A stretch of 64,000 nt of DNA. It comes from Faecalibacterium sp. I3-3-33 (lineage in GTDB: Bacteria > Bacillota > Clostridia > Oscillospirales > Ruminococcaceae). Positions within the stretch are counted from its first letter, which is position 1. Every line of letters starts with the position of its first letter. The position numbers and the translations under genes are program-made. Under the pieces are notes generated by a model. The model did not search any database. It had not been told where the DNA came from and worked only from the letters and a program-made list of their open reading frames with translations. Below, piece after piece: positions 10,278 to 18,599 of this stretch. Location of the stretch: positions 124,001-188,000 of the forward strand of contig NZ_CP094469.1 of assembly GCF_023347295.1 (NCBI RefSeq). Direction: 5' to 3'.

Positions 10278-12676
10278 AGCTCCACCACCTCACTGAGCCG
10301 GGTGGTCATGATCTTATAGAGCTGGGTGTTTTTCGGGATGGGGTTTGAGAACGGCAACACCACGTTCTCAAAAATCAGCAGTCCTTCGCCCGGTTCGGAA
10401 TTGTCGATGTACTTCTGCTGGTCTGCGGAAAGGTTCAGCCGTTCCGAAAGGATTTTGCGGTCGCCGGATGCCTGATTCAGCAGCGTGATGAAGTCGCTGT
10501 TTTCCAGAATGTTCTCGATCTCCGGGGAAGAAAGAAGGTCCTTCACATTCTGGGTGGCGCCCGTGGGCACACCGCCCCATTTGCGGAAGCGTTTCCAAAT
10601 CTCGGCACTGTACGCGGCGGTCTGTTCCTCTTTCAAGAGCAAGTGGAACTCGTCTGCAAAATACCATGTAGCCCGGCCTTGGCTGCGGTTCTGGGTGACG
10701 CGGCCCCATATCTGGTCTTGGATAATGAGCATCCCCAGTTTTTTTAACTGCTTGCCTAACTCTTTGATGTCAAAGGCCACAAGCCGGTTGTGGATGTCCA
10801 CATTCGTTTTGTGATTAAACACATTCAGCGAGCCGGACACATACAAGTCCAATGCCTGCGCTACCCGGTCCGCTTCCGGCAAGTGCTGGTCGAGCAGGGC
10901 TTGGTGGAGGTCAGACAAAATCGGCATATTCTCCGGGCAGGGATTCGCCAGATAGGGGCGGTAGATGGCTTTCACGGCACGGTCTATCACGGTGCGTTCA
11001 ATCGCTTCCAGACCTGTTTTGCCTCCCATGACCAGCTCACAGAACGACAGCACAAAATCCGACTTCAAGGCCAGCGGGCTGTCATCTTCGGAATAATTCA
11101 GGTTGATGTCCAGAGGATTCACATAGTCCTTGCTGGTGGGCGAAAGTTTGATGACCTGCCCATGCAACCGCTTGACCAGCGGATAATATTCGGCCTCTGG
11201 GTCTGAAATAAAAATATCGTCAGCAGTCGTTAAAAACACACTGACGATTTCGGACTTGCAGCTCATGGATTTGCCGCTGCCGGGCGTGCCCAGCTTCAAG
11301 CCGTTGGGACACCGGGCCTGCTTGCGGTCCAGCATGATCATGTTGTGGGATTTTGCGTTGATGCCGTAGTACATGGCCGCACCGCTCTGGAAAAGCTCCT
11401 GCGTGACAAAGGGCACGAACACCGCCACGTTGGAGGTGGTAAGGCTGCGCTGAATCTTTATCTGGTTGATACCCAGCGGAAGGCTGGATACAAGGCCCTG
11501 TTCCTGCTGGTAGTCCAGCCGGACAAGAGAGCAGTTGTACTTCTGCGCCACGCCCGCCGCTTGGAACACATCGTTGCCCAGCTTTTGCTTGGTGTCGGCC
11601 ACGTTCAGCACTAAAAAGGTCAGCATGAAAAGCCGTTCGTTCCGGGTCTGCAATTTGTTCAGCAGCTTTTTGGCATCCTCGCCGTAGGTGGCAAGGTCGC
11701 TGGGCAGGATATCCATGTCGTACCCGGAACGGACAGCTTTTTTCTGCTCCTGAATCTTCATGGCATCAAGGTCTGTGATTTTCCGTTTGATGGTTTTGAT
11801 GGCCTCGGTCTGGTCAATGGCCTGCACATGGAGATTGACGAGAATCCCGCTTTCCGTTTTGAGGAAGTCGGCCAGCATTTCGTCCGAAAGTTCCGGCGCA
11901 AGGATTTGTAAAAAGCTCACAGCTCCATACTTGCCGCCCAAACCAAAGGTTTTGGCCGTACCGAAACAGAGGGAGGACGGGGCCACAAAATCCTTGGTAG
12001 ACAGGCCGGAGGGTGCCAGCCAGTCCCAGTCAAAGCGGAACGGTTCGCCGTCCGGGTGGAAGATGCCGTGCAGCACTTCCAAACGTTCCCGCCCATCCAT
12101 AACGTGCGCCACGCAGCCCATGGTCTTGAAGTAGCCCAGCAGGTCAAGACCAATGCGGGTCAGACGGGCCCGCGCTGTTTTCAGACTGTCGGCCTCGATG
12201 GTGAAGGTCAGGTATTTCGTTTTGACAATGCCGTTGTTTCCGCTGGCAAGCTGCTTTTGCAGGATGGCGGTGTACTCGGCGCGGATGTCGTCAAAATCAT
12301 CCCCCTGCGGTGCGATTTCAAAACTTTTTGCGTACTGTACCGGGTCAACCTTGCGATTCAAAAACGAAAGCTGCACATGGATGGAAGCATCCACATAGTT
12401 GTAGAGGTCGCACAGGTGTTCAAAGATGGCGGTTCTTGTTTCCGGCTGGGCCAGCTGATAACTGATGTCCTCAAAGGCAATGCACTTGGAGAATGTGCGT
12501 CGGTCAATGCGGCACACACCGTCCGGGTAGATGGCTTCATACGGGATGGTGGCCTGTGCTGTGCGGGGCTTGCCGTCACCCTTGTACTTGCGGATAACGG
12601 CATCAATTTCTTTTTTCTGGGCGCGGGTGAGCTTTTTGGGCTTTTCGGTTTCGCGGGGTATCGTTTTTCTGGACAA
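10274..12676 (-). CDS. VirB4/TraE-like conjugation ATPase
   Basis: At 800 residues this is a full-length VirB4-family ATPase, which powers assembly and substrate transport in type IV secretion. The Walker A motif GTPGSGKS is at 463-470 and a Walker B-like YFADEFHLLL segment lies near 650-665. The N-terminal 400 residues form the usual membrane-proximal domain. The chosen ATG lies inside the end of the PrgI gene (about 74 bases overlap), an arrangement often seen in these elements, though a shorter start cannot be excluded. The stop overlaps the methyltransferase start by four bases. Confidence 0.93.
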   Translation of the reverse strand: MSRKTIPRETEKPKKLTRAQKKEIDAVIRKYKGDGKPRTAQATIPYEAIYPDGVCRIDRRTFSKCIAFEDISYQLAQPETRTAIFEHLCDLYNYVDASIHVQLSFLNRKVDPVQYAKSFEIAPQGDDFDDIRAEYTAILQKQLASGNNGIVKTKYLTFTIEADSLKTARARLTRIGLDLLGYFKTMGCVAHVMDGRERLEVLHGIFHPDGEPFRFDWDWLAPSGLSTKDFVAPSSLCFGTAKTFGLGGKYGAVSFLQILAPELSDEMLADFLKTESGILVNLHVQAIDQTEAIKTIKRKITDLDAMKIQEQKKAVRSGYDMDILPSDLATYGEDAKKLLNKLQTRNERLFMLTFLVLNVADTKQKLGNDVFQAAGVAQKYNCSLVRLDYQQEQGLVSSLPLGINQIKIQRSLTTSNVAVFVPFVTQELFQSGAAMYYGINAKSHNMIMLDRKQARCPNGLKLGTPGSGKSMSCKSEIVSVFLTTADDIFISDPEAEYYPLVKRLHGQVIKLSPTSKDYVNPLDINLNYSEDDSPLALKSDFVLSFCELVMGGKTGLEAIERTVIDRAVKAIYRPYLANPCPENMPILSDLHQALLDQHLPEADRVAQALDLYVSGSLNVFNHKTNVDIHNRLVAFDIKELGKQLKKLGMLIIQDQIWGRVTQNRSQGRATWYFADEFHLLLKEEQTAAYSAEIWKRFRKWGGVPTGATQNVKDLLSSPEIENILENSDFITLLNQASGDRKILSERLNLSADQQKYIDNSEPGEGLLIFENVVLPFSNPIPKNTQLYKIMTTRLSEVVEL

Positions 12677-13028
12677 TGGCCTTTACCTCCTGTTCCATTT
12701 GGTATTGCCGCACAAGGGCGGCGTAAGCATTGTTGGTCTGATAGGGCCTTTCCTTGGGACGGATAAAGCAGCACTGAATCATTTGCTGAATCACCACTTC
12801 AAGGGGCTGGCCGTGCCGCTCGAACAGAGCGAACAGCAGCCCCGGCAGCATGGCAAAAATCATCAGCAGGGCCGCCGCACTGTTGGAAAGAAAGTTCCGG
12901 GCCAAAAAATAAAGCGGCCCGCCCGTAAGGAGCGCACCGCCGAAGCAGACCAGCTGCCGCTTGGTCAGCCCGAATAAGACTTTGGATTTTACATGGGTCA
13001 AATCTTTGGGAACGGTCACATACGCCAT
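12603..13028 (-). CDS. PrgI family type IV secretion membrane protein
   Basis: This 141-residue protein has the PrgI pattern: a short N-terminus with VTVPKDLTHVKSKVLFGLTKRQ, then two transmembrane helices at about 30-47 and 50-68, and a basic cytoplasmic tail. PrgI is the VirB3-like partner of VirB4 in Gram-positive conjugation machines and is always encoded just before it, as here. An AAAGGAGC box precedes the ATG. Confidence 0.88.
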   Translation of the reverse strand: MAYVTVPKDLTHVKSKVLFGLTKRQLVCFGGALLTGGPLYFLARNFLSNSAAALLMIFAMLPGLLFALFERHGQPLEVVIQQMIQCCFIRPKERPYQTNNAYAALVRQYQMEQEVKAIVQKNDTPRNRKAQKAHPRPEKRN

Positions 13029-13043
13029 TCAAATGCTCCTTTC

Positions 13044-13907
13044 TCAATGGGCACCGAACACCGACTTGCTGATGCTGCCGGTCTTGAACAGACAAAAGCA
13101 GAGCAGCACGGTGTAGCCCATGCAGCCCCAGATGGCCCCGGCAATGTCCGCCGCGCCCGAAATGTTGCGTATCAGCACCGCGTAAATGCCCACGACAATC
13201 ATAATCAGGAACGCTTGGAAACCCAGTGCCAGCAAAGACTTCAAGTAGTTCTGCCCGGTGCTGCGCCACTCGCTGCTGCCCATGGTCGCCAGCGGGATAG
13301 GCCCCAGTGCGGTCACAACATAAATCTCGATCATGCGGCCGTAGGTCACAAGGAAAATACAGATGGACAGGATGTTCATGGTCAGGCCCACTACAAGGGT
13401 CTGGAACCACAGGCTGAGCAGACTGCCGATGGTCATGCTTTCCAGCTGAAATTCCAGTCCGGGTATCAGGCGGTCAAAGTGGATGGATGTTTCACCGATG
13501 ATAACGCCGGAACTTTGGTTGACAACGCTCTGGGTGGCATCGAACACGCCCATGACGATGTTCCATGTGTTGCTGACAATGAGGATGGCAAAGGCAGACT
13601 TGAAAATCCAGCGGAAGAACATGGAGGTGTCAAAGTCGTGCATATTGTTCTTTTCGGTAATCATCTGGATAAGCTCATGGCACATCACAAGGGCAAGGAT
13701 GGCCGCTGCAATGGGCAGCACCACCGTTTCGGAAAGACTGCGCAGCATATTGAAAATGCCGCTGTTCCATGCCTGCGGGGTAGAACCGACATCCGAAGCG
13801 ATTTCGCCCACCTTGGCGTTCACGTTATCGAACAGGCCGGAGAGGTTGCCCGTGATGCCATCGATCAAAATGCCTTTTATCCATTTCTCGATGATCTCAC
13901 TAATCAA
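13044..13907 (-). CDS. VirB6/TrbL-like polytopic conjugation channel protein
   Basis: The product of 287 residues has six or so hydrophobic helices, including VVLPIAAAILALVMCHELI and ALGFQAFLIMIVVGIYAVL. It matches the VirB6/TrbL-like channel proteins of clostridial elements. The open frame extends upstream to 14042 but has no family sequence there. A TTG at 13905-13907 lies nine bases after a GGAAAGGAGG box and yields MISEIIEKWIKGILIDGI, the usual start of this family, so I use it. It would form part of the membrane channel together with PrgI and VirB4. Confidence 0.85.
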   Translation of the reverse strand: MISEIIEKWIKGILIDGITGNLSGLFDNVNAKVGEIASDVGSTPQAWNSGIFNMLRSLSETVVLPIAAAILALVMCHELIQMITEKNNMHDFDTSMFFRWIFKSAFAILIVSNTWNIVMGVFDATQSVVNQSSGVIIGETSIHFDRLIPGLEFQLESMTIGSLLSLWFQTLVVGLTMNILSICIFLVTYGRMIEIYVVTALGPIPLATMGSSEWRSTGQNYLKSLLALGFQAFLIMIVVGIYAVLIRNISGAADIAGAIWGCMGYTVLLCFCLFKTGSISKSVFGAH

Positions 13908-14010
13908 GCAAAGATACCTCCTTTCCCGCGCCCTCCCATGTGAGAGGGAGAGCGCGGAGTAGGATTTTAAGTGTTCGTTGTTCGGAAAATTGTGGGCAGC
14001 GATGCAGGAC

Positions 14011-14226
14011 TTAGCCCAGCAGCCCGGACAGCAGCGGGACAAGGGTCACGCCAATCAGGGCAACGCCGCCGCCCGCGACCAGCTGCTTCACGCCCTGGCT
14101 CTTGCTGCCGGGGTTATCCTGTCCGTAGCCCTCCAACAGGTTGATGCCGCCCCAGACACACAGGGCACCGCCCAGACCGACCACGATGGTCTGCAAAGTA
14201 TCGACTGCGCTGTTGAAAAATTCCAT
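14011..14226 (-). CDS. Maff2 family small membrane protein
   Basis: A 71-residue, two-helix membrane protein (MEFFNSAVDTLQTIVVGLGG...GGGVALIGVTLVPLLSGLLG). This matches the Maff2 family, which may be the VirB2 pilin-like component of these conjugation systems. The ATG at 14226 follows a GAGG box; a longer frame from 14340 is ignored because its extension overlaps the VirD4 gene and has no family likeness. It sits between VirD4 and the VirB6-like gene, its usual place. Confidence 0.88.
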   Translation of the reverse strand: MEFFNSAVDTLQTIVVGLGGALCVWGGINLLEGYGQDNPGSKSQGVKQLVAGGGVALIGVTLVPLLSGLLG

Positions 14227-14290
14227 AAGGTCCTCACTTTCTGCCGCTTGTTCTGCGGCACTCAAAATTGTTTTTTCAAAAAATACCGTC

Positions 14291-16099
14291 TTATTCGGCG
14301 GCTGCATCTTCATCCGACAGGTCGATTTCGTACAGGTCAAAACTTTCGTCCTGTGCGACTACCTGCTGCCGCTTCCGGCGCAGGGTGGATAAGAACCTGT
14401 CCACATCAAAGGTGTTTTTCTTGTCCGCGTCCGCAAGGTATTTGTAGTGCGGGTGCTTGGTGATGTCGAACTTCTCCGAGAAGAACGGCCTCACGCCCCG
14501 CAGCTGCAAAATGCACCTGCCGCCGTCCATGATTGCGATTTCGTCCTCTGACATCAACGCCTTTCCTAATTTTTGATAGTTCAGTCCGTGGGAGGTTTGA
14601 GAACCCCGGTTCTCGCTGGTGTTGAAACTGTCGATGGTCTCTTTCCCCAGCGCATCGGAGATCTCTTTGGCATTCTTACCCCGCCCACTCAAAAAGAGAA
14701 CAGAATCGCAGTTGTCCGAAATGATTTCGGCCGCATCCTTGTAGATAGCTTTCAGCTGCGACTGGCTCTGCAAAATGATGGATGCCGAGATTTCCCGGCT
14801 GCGGATGGTGGCAATCAGCTTGTCGAAGTTGGGTATCTGTCCGATGTTGGCGAACTCGTCCAGAATCAGCCGCACATGGACAGGCAGCCGACCGCCGTAT
14901 TTATCATCTGCACGGTCACACAGCAGGTTGATAAGCTGGCTTTGGAGCATGGCGAGAATGAAGTTGAACGTGGTATCCGTGTCGCTCATAATCAAAAACA
15001 GCACCGTCTTTTCATCCCCGATGGTATCCAGCTCCATTTCATCGTCCTCCATCAGCTCCCGCACCTCCCGGATGTCAAATGGGGCTAAACGGGCACCACA
15101 GCTTATCAGGATGGAAGAACGGGTCTTGCCCGCCGACAGCAAAAACTTTTTGTACTGCCGGACGGCGAAGTGGTCCGGGTCTTTCTGTTCCAGCCGTTCA
15201 AACATGAGGTCCACCGGGCTTTGAAACTCCGGGTCGTCCTCGCGGGCTTCACTGGCGTTTATCATTTCCAGCAGGGTGGTGAAGTTCATTTCCTCTACCG
15301 GGGCCTCGTACCAGATGTAGCCGATAAGCGCGGTGTAGAACAGCCGTTCCGACTTCACCCAAAAATCTTCTGCCGATTTTTCGCCCTCGCCCTTGGTGTT
15401 GGCGATAAGGGTATTTACCAGTTTCAGCACGTCCTTTTCCGAGTGGATGTAAACAAAGGGGTTGTACTTCATGGACTTGGAAAAGTTTATCGTGTTCAGG
15501 ATTTTCACCCGGTAGCCCGCCCGCTGGAACATTTGGCCTGTTTCGAGAACCAGTGTGCCTTTCGGGTCTGTGACTACGAATGAGGTGGGATAATCAGACG
15601 TGGGAAAGCATTGCATGAGGTTGGGCTTGACGTAAAACCGCGTCTTGCCGCTGCCGGAGCCGCCGATCACCAGCACATTCTTGTTCCGGGCCGTCTTGGG
15701 GTCTTTTGGCCGCCCGGTCATGGTCAGGCGTTCGGTCTGGGTCAGCAGGATATTGTTTTCAAACTTGGGGTCGATGTACGGGGCAATGTCTTTGGCGGTG
15801 CCCCACCGGGCAGAACCGTATTCCTCGCCCTTGCGGTACTTCTTGGCGTTCTTGCCCTTGCTGTACACGATGAGCCGGACAGCCACCGCACCAACAACAC
15901 CCACGCACAGGTCAAACGGATGCAGTCTGGGCAGCGGGCTTGCAAAGGCGGCGGAGATGCCGCTCGTTAGGTACAGCAGCTTTGCCGAAGCATCTGCGCC
16001 CGCCGCAAGACGGTACGCCTGCCCGCATTTGGCGAACAGGTACACGAACAGCAGATACGGCAGATTCAGCACCAGCAGCTTTTTCAGTTCAGGCTTCAT
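14291..16099 (-). CDS. VirD4/TraG-like type IV coupling protein
   Basis: The 602-residue ATPase has two or three N-terminal hydrophobic segments (about 8-22, 43-55, 62-80), the Walker A motif GGSGSGKT at 146-153, and a Walker B region with HVRLILDEFANIGQIPNF. Coupling proteins dock the relaxase-DNA complex at the transfer channel and drive DNA export. Its start overlaps the PcfB gene by four bases. The acidic C-terminus (DLSDEDAAAE) is common in Gram-positive members. Confidence 0.94.
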   Translation of the reverse strand: MKPELKKLLVLNLPYLLFVYLFAKCGQAYRLAAGADASAKLLYLTSGISAAFASPLPRLHPFDLCVGVVGAVAVRLIVYSKGKNAKKYRKGEEYGSARWGTAKDIAPYIDPKFENNILLTQTERLTMTGRPKDPKTARNKNVLVIGGSGSGKTRFYVKPNLMQCFPTSDYPTSFVVTDPKGTLVLETGQMFQRAGYRVKILNTINFSKSMKYNPFVYIHSEKDVLKLVNTLIANTKGEGEKSAEDFWVKSERLFYTALIGYIWYEAPVEEMNFTTLLEMINASEAREDDPEFQSPVDLMFERLEQKDPDHFAVRQYKKFLLSAGKTRSSILISCGARLAPFDIREVRELMEDDEMELDTIGDEKTVLFLIMSDTDTTFNFILAMLQSQLINLLCDRADDKYGGRLPVHVRLILDEFANIGQIPNFDKLIATIRSREISASIILQSQSQLKAIYKDAAEIISDNCDSVLFLSGRGKNAKEISDALGKETIDSFNTSENRGSQTSHGLNYQKLGKALMSEDEIAIMDGGRCILQLRGVRPFFSEKFDITKHPHYKYLADADKKNTFDVDRFLSTLRRKRQQVVAQDESFDLYEIDLSDEDAAAE

Positions 16100-16566
16100 C
16101 GTTCCAGCCCCCTTTGCTTGATTTTTTCTTTGGCGCGTTTCGGCTGCTGGGCGGCTTTCTGCTTGGCTGCTGTCAGCACCTTGCGGATGGAGGGCCGCTG
16201 CTCCTTGGTGAGCGTTTTGGCCGTGAACTCCCGGAACGCCTGTTCCAAATTGTCTGCATCCTTGGCCTTGAAGATCACGATGTAGTGGGGCGGCTGGGTG
16301 GTTTTGTCCTTGCGCAGGGTGAAGTCTACGCCGTACTTTTTGGCGCAGGGCTTGAACGCTCCGATGTTCGCCTCCGTGACTTCAATGTTGGTCAGGGCCG
16401 CGCCGTGGGCTTTCAGCTGTTTCAGGCTTTGCTTGCCGTGGTGCAGCTTTGGCCCCTTGGCCCGGTGCTGCAAATATTTTTTCAGGGCAGCTTGCAACGC
16501 TTGGGCGGTGAGCTTGCCCGTTTTCATGGACAGGGCAATAGTTTTCTGGGTGACTTCTTCCTGCAA
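16096..16566 (-). CDS. PcfB family (DUF3801) conjugation protein
   Basis: A 156-residue basic protein with the DUF3801/PcfB core: an N-terminal helix pair (TIALSMKTGKLTAQALQAAL), then VTEANIGAFKPCAKKYGVDF and HYIVIFKAKDADNLEQAF. The C-terminal tail is lysine/arginine-rich. PcfB is an accessory factor that helps the coupling protein recruit the relaxosome in pCF10-type systems. It is translationally coupled to VirD4 by a four-base overlap. Confidence 0.87.
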   Translation of the reverse strand: MQEEVTQKTIALSMKTGKLTAQALQAALKKYLQHRAKGPKLHHGKQSLKQLKAHGAALTNIEVTEANIGAFKPCAKKYGVDFTLRKDKTTQPPHYIVIFKAKDADNLEQAFREFTAKTLTKEQRPSIRKVLTAAKQKAAQQPKRAKEKIKQRGLER

Positions 16567-16666
16567 TATGAATCCCTCCTTGTTGCAGAAAATTCAGAGC
16601 GGCAGCTAGGGTGGAACCACCAGCCGCCGCAGGTAAAGGGTTCTCATTGGTGGACGCTCCTTTCGG

Positions 16667-17575
16667 TCAGGTGTTGGGCGGGCGGCCCCAATCGGGCTGC
16701 GCCATATCGTGCGCCACAAGGGACGCATAGTAGCTGTTGATGGTGCTGGGCGCGTTAAAAAGCATGGCCCGCAGGTATTGCTTGATGTTGCGGACTTTGG
16801 TGGTGTTATCCCGCAGGCAGTCCATGACGAACTCGATGTGATGGCTGTCCAGCTTCAAGAATTTCGCCTTGACCAACTCTGCCGGGTAATCGTCCCCGGC
16901 CACCCGGATGGACTTGCGGGAAGTGCAGACCGTTTCCAGCAGAATGTCCACGATCTCGTCCAGCTGTTCCCGGTCTATCCGGGGATTCTGGGTGAGGGTG
17001 TCATACTCGATGTTCTCCAAAATCAGGTCCCGGTAGATTTGATAGGTCGCTTCCTTTCGGCTTCCTGTCCGTTCCGGCGGCGATGCCGCTGCCTCGTCCA
17101 AAGGCAAGGGGTTTGGGGAATGGATAGGAATGGAATCGGTATTTAATCCCTCTTTCTTTTGTTTTTCTGTAATTAGTTTATCTTTATTTAATTGCATTGG
17201 ATTTTCCAACGTAGGGTTTTCCTGCGTGGGATTCTCCAACGTTGGATTTTCCAATGTAGGTGAAACCGATGCAGGAACGGGCTGCGGCAGCTCGAAGATC
17301 ACATAGTCTGCACCGCGCAGCCGCCCTTTCTCGTCCCGTTCTCTGGAACGCTGGATGTAGCCTGCCTGTTCCAGTTCCCGGATAGCCTGCCGTATCGCAT
17401 CGATGCTTTCCCGGTTGATACGGGCCAGCCCTTGCAGGGTGTAGTCCCAATCTTCCGGCAGGGAGAGCATTTGGGAGAGTAGGCCCTTGGCTTTCAGGGA
17501 CAAGGCTCGGTTCCGCAGGTGATGGTTCGACATGACCGTATAGCCGCTGTTCTTTTCTACCCGAAATACTGCCAT
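16667..17575 (-). CDS. RepA_N-like winged-helix protein with DUF6017 C-terminus
   Basis: The 302-residue protein opens with a winged-helix domain (about 1-95: NHHLRNRALSLKAKGLLSQM, then LQGLARINRESIDAIRQAIR) like replication initiators of the RepA_N group. A middle repeat of four TLENP-type units sits at about 105-126. The C-terminal domain (about 165-300) is of the DUF6017 type and contains DNTTKVRNIKQYLRAMLFN. It is the first gene of the conjugation operon. The ATG at 17575 is preferred over one at 17605 because it gives the family start MAVFRVEKNSGYTVM. It probably acts in replication of the circular element or as an operon regulator. The repeat-encoding DNA may be iterons (see findings). 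Confidence 0.8.
   Translation of the reverse strand: MAVFRVEKNSGYTVMSNHHLRNRALSLKAKGLLSQMLSLPEDWDYTLQGLARINRESIDAIRQAIRELEQAGYIQRSRERDEKGRLRGADYVIFELPQPVPASVSPTLENPTLENPTQENPTLENPMQLNKDKLITEKQKKEGLNTDSIPIHSPNPLPLDEAAASPPERTGSRKEATYQIYRDLILENIEYDTLTQNPRIDREQLDEIVDILLETVCTSRKSIRVAGDDYPAELVKAKFLKLDSHHIEFVMDCLRDNTTKVRNIKQYLRAMLFNAPSTINSYYASLVAHDMAQPDWGRPPNT
17196..17260. repeat. Four tandem 15-base repeats inside the RepA_N-like gene
   Basis: Four consecutive 15-base units resembling GTTGGATTTTCCAAC run through the coding sequence and encode the TLENP repeats. Each unit contains a short inverted repeat (TTGGA...TCCAA). Iteron-type origins inside the coding region are known for RepA_N plasmids such as pAD1, which makes a replication origin plausible here. 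Confidence 0.6.
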
Positions 17576-17603
17576 TTCACGGAGGCCTCCTTTCGTTGCA
17601 AAC

Positions 17604-17653
17604 AAAAAAAGCAGCGTCCATTTGCTCCCGGTGATGGGAGAAGTGAACGCTGC
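17604..17653 (-). terminator. Intrinsic terminator in the operon leader (attenuator)
   Basis: In the minus direction, GCAGCGT...ACGCTGC pairs around an inner CTCCC/GGGAG stem (17611-17653) and is followed at once by seven Ts, then the AAAGGAGG box of the RepA_N-like gene. A terminator in front of the first gene's ribosome-binding site implies control by attenuation or readthrough of the whole transfer operon. Confidence 0.65.
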
Positions 17654-17680
17654 GCGTACTTGATAATTTTTAGGTTGTGT

Positions 17681-17708
17681 GGTATATAAAAGGCAACTGT
17701 TTTTTCAA
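17681..17708 (-). promoter_or_regulatory. Candidate promoter for the conjugation operon
   Basis: On the minus strand TTGAAA (17703-17708) and TATACC (17681-17686) are separated by 16 bases, upstream of the leader attenuator. Both boxes are imperfect, so this is a tentative call. Confidence 0.35.
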
Positions 17709-17819
17709 TACAGCCGCCCATCGGGGTGCGATACAAGCAAGTTGCTATCCGATGACCTCAAAAACAAATTGTACTACGATGGTTTTTGAAAAGTTCTGTA
17801 TCACTACTCGCACCAAACA

Positions 17820-18179
17820 ATGAAAATCCGAACCTTTTCTCGATAGGAGAAGGGTTCGGATTTTTTGTTTTCTTCGGAAAGCAAAATGCCGCAGTTGCGC
17901 AGCAATGAAAGCCCCAGTGGGGCTTTTAAGCGGCAGAGCGGTCTGCGATAGCAGATGGAGGGGCCTTTCCCCGACAAGCTCCGGCCCCTTCCTGACGGCT
18001 GTGTGTCCAAAAGCTTATGGTCATCCTCTTTGTAGAGGATGACTTGGCTGTTGAGAGCTGATACCGGCTCTCAATGCTGATCGCACCCAAAACTTTGTTT
18101 TGGGTGCGATCAGCATCAAAAAAATCGTATCACAAAAGTCACAACTGTAAAGGTGCCATAAGGCGGAAAGGACACAAAC
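17820..18179. other. Hairpin-rich non-coding segment at the end of the conjugation module
   Basis: No gene is supported. The stretch packs several strong inverted repeats: AATCCGAACC...GGGTTCGGATT followed by TTTTTTG (about 17823-17870, a plus-strand terminator); AAAGCCCC-agt-GGGGCTTT at 17908-17926; a 10-base perfect stem at 18020-18043; an 8-base perfect stem at 18051-18074; and a 20-base perfect stem with a 3-base loop at 18074-18116. Such density suggests an origin, a folded RNA or a protein-binding region of the element rather than simple terminators. Confidence 0.6.
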
Positions 18180-18431
18180 ATGAAGTACGATGCAAGAGCT
18201 TGTCATTTCAACATGGACACTGGCTGCGTGGAGCTGCTGCTCCGGGATGGGAGAAAAATTTCCATTGACTGCACCGGGGTCGAGGATGCACTGGACGTGA
18301 CCATGGCGCAGAGGTCGGAGTTAGACTACCTCATCTACAATGACCCGCTGGGCTATGTGGACTTGATTTTGAATGGCGACCCAGAGGAATATTTGAAGAA
18401 TGCGGCCGGAAGCCATGGACTAGAAATCTAA
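18180..18431 (+). CDS. Small conserved protein of unknown function (DUF6061-like)
   Basis: The 83-residue, acidic, cytoplasmic protein has GCVELLLRDGRKISIDCTGV in its first half and ends in a helical stretch (DPEEYLKNAAG). It follows a GGAAAGGAC box. I believe it belongs to the DUF6061 group of small proteins common in gut Clostridia mobile elements, but this is from memory of the pattern and not certain. It reads opposite to the transfer operon and sits at the presumed edge of the conjugative element. Confidence 0.55.
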   Translation: MKYDARACHFNMDTGCVELLLRDGRKISIDCTGVEDALDVTMAQRSELDYLIYNDPLGYVDLILNGDPEEYLKNAAGSHGLEI

Positions 18432-18480
18432 ATGAATGCTGGACATTACCGCTTTTTTGCGCTGGTGATGTCCGGCATTT
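18432..18480 (+). terminator. Terminator after the DUF6061-like gene
   Basis: AATGCTGGACAT and ATGTCCGGCATT pair (one G-T wobble) just after the stop codon and are followed by TGTTATTTGG. Probably ends the small gene's transcript; the conjugative element may also end near here. Confidence 0.5.
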
Positions 18481-18599
18481 GTTATTTGGTGTTGCCCGAT
18501 CAATTTTAATGGAATCTTTATACTTCTACAATTTTCTTTACGGCTCTTTTATTTATTCCATGCTAATCTTTATGCACACGGATAGATAAAGGAGCTTTT

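Noticed and set aside
13908..14042. Upstream extension of the VirB6-like frame to an ATG at 14042
   Set aside because: The extension overlaps Maff2 by 32 bases, has no family sequence, and a TTG with a near-perfect ribosome-binding site at 13907 gives the usual start.
17196..17260. Short tandem repeats considered as a CRISPR-like array
   Set aside because: Units are contiguous with no spacers and lie in frame inside a coding gene.
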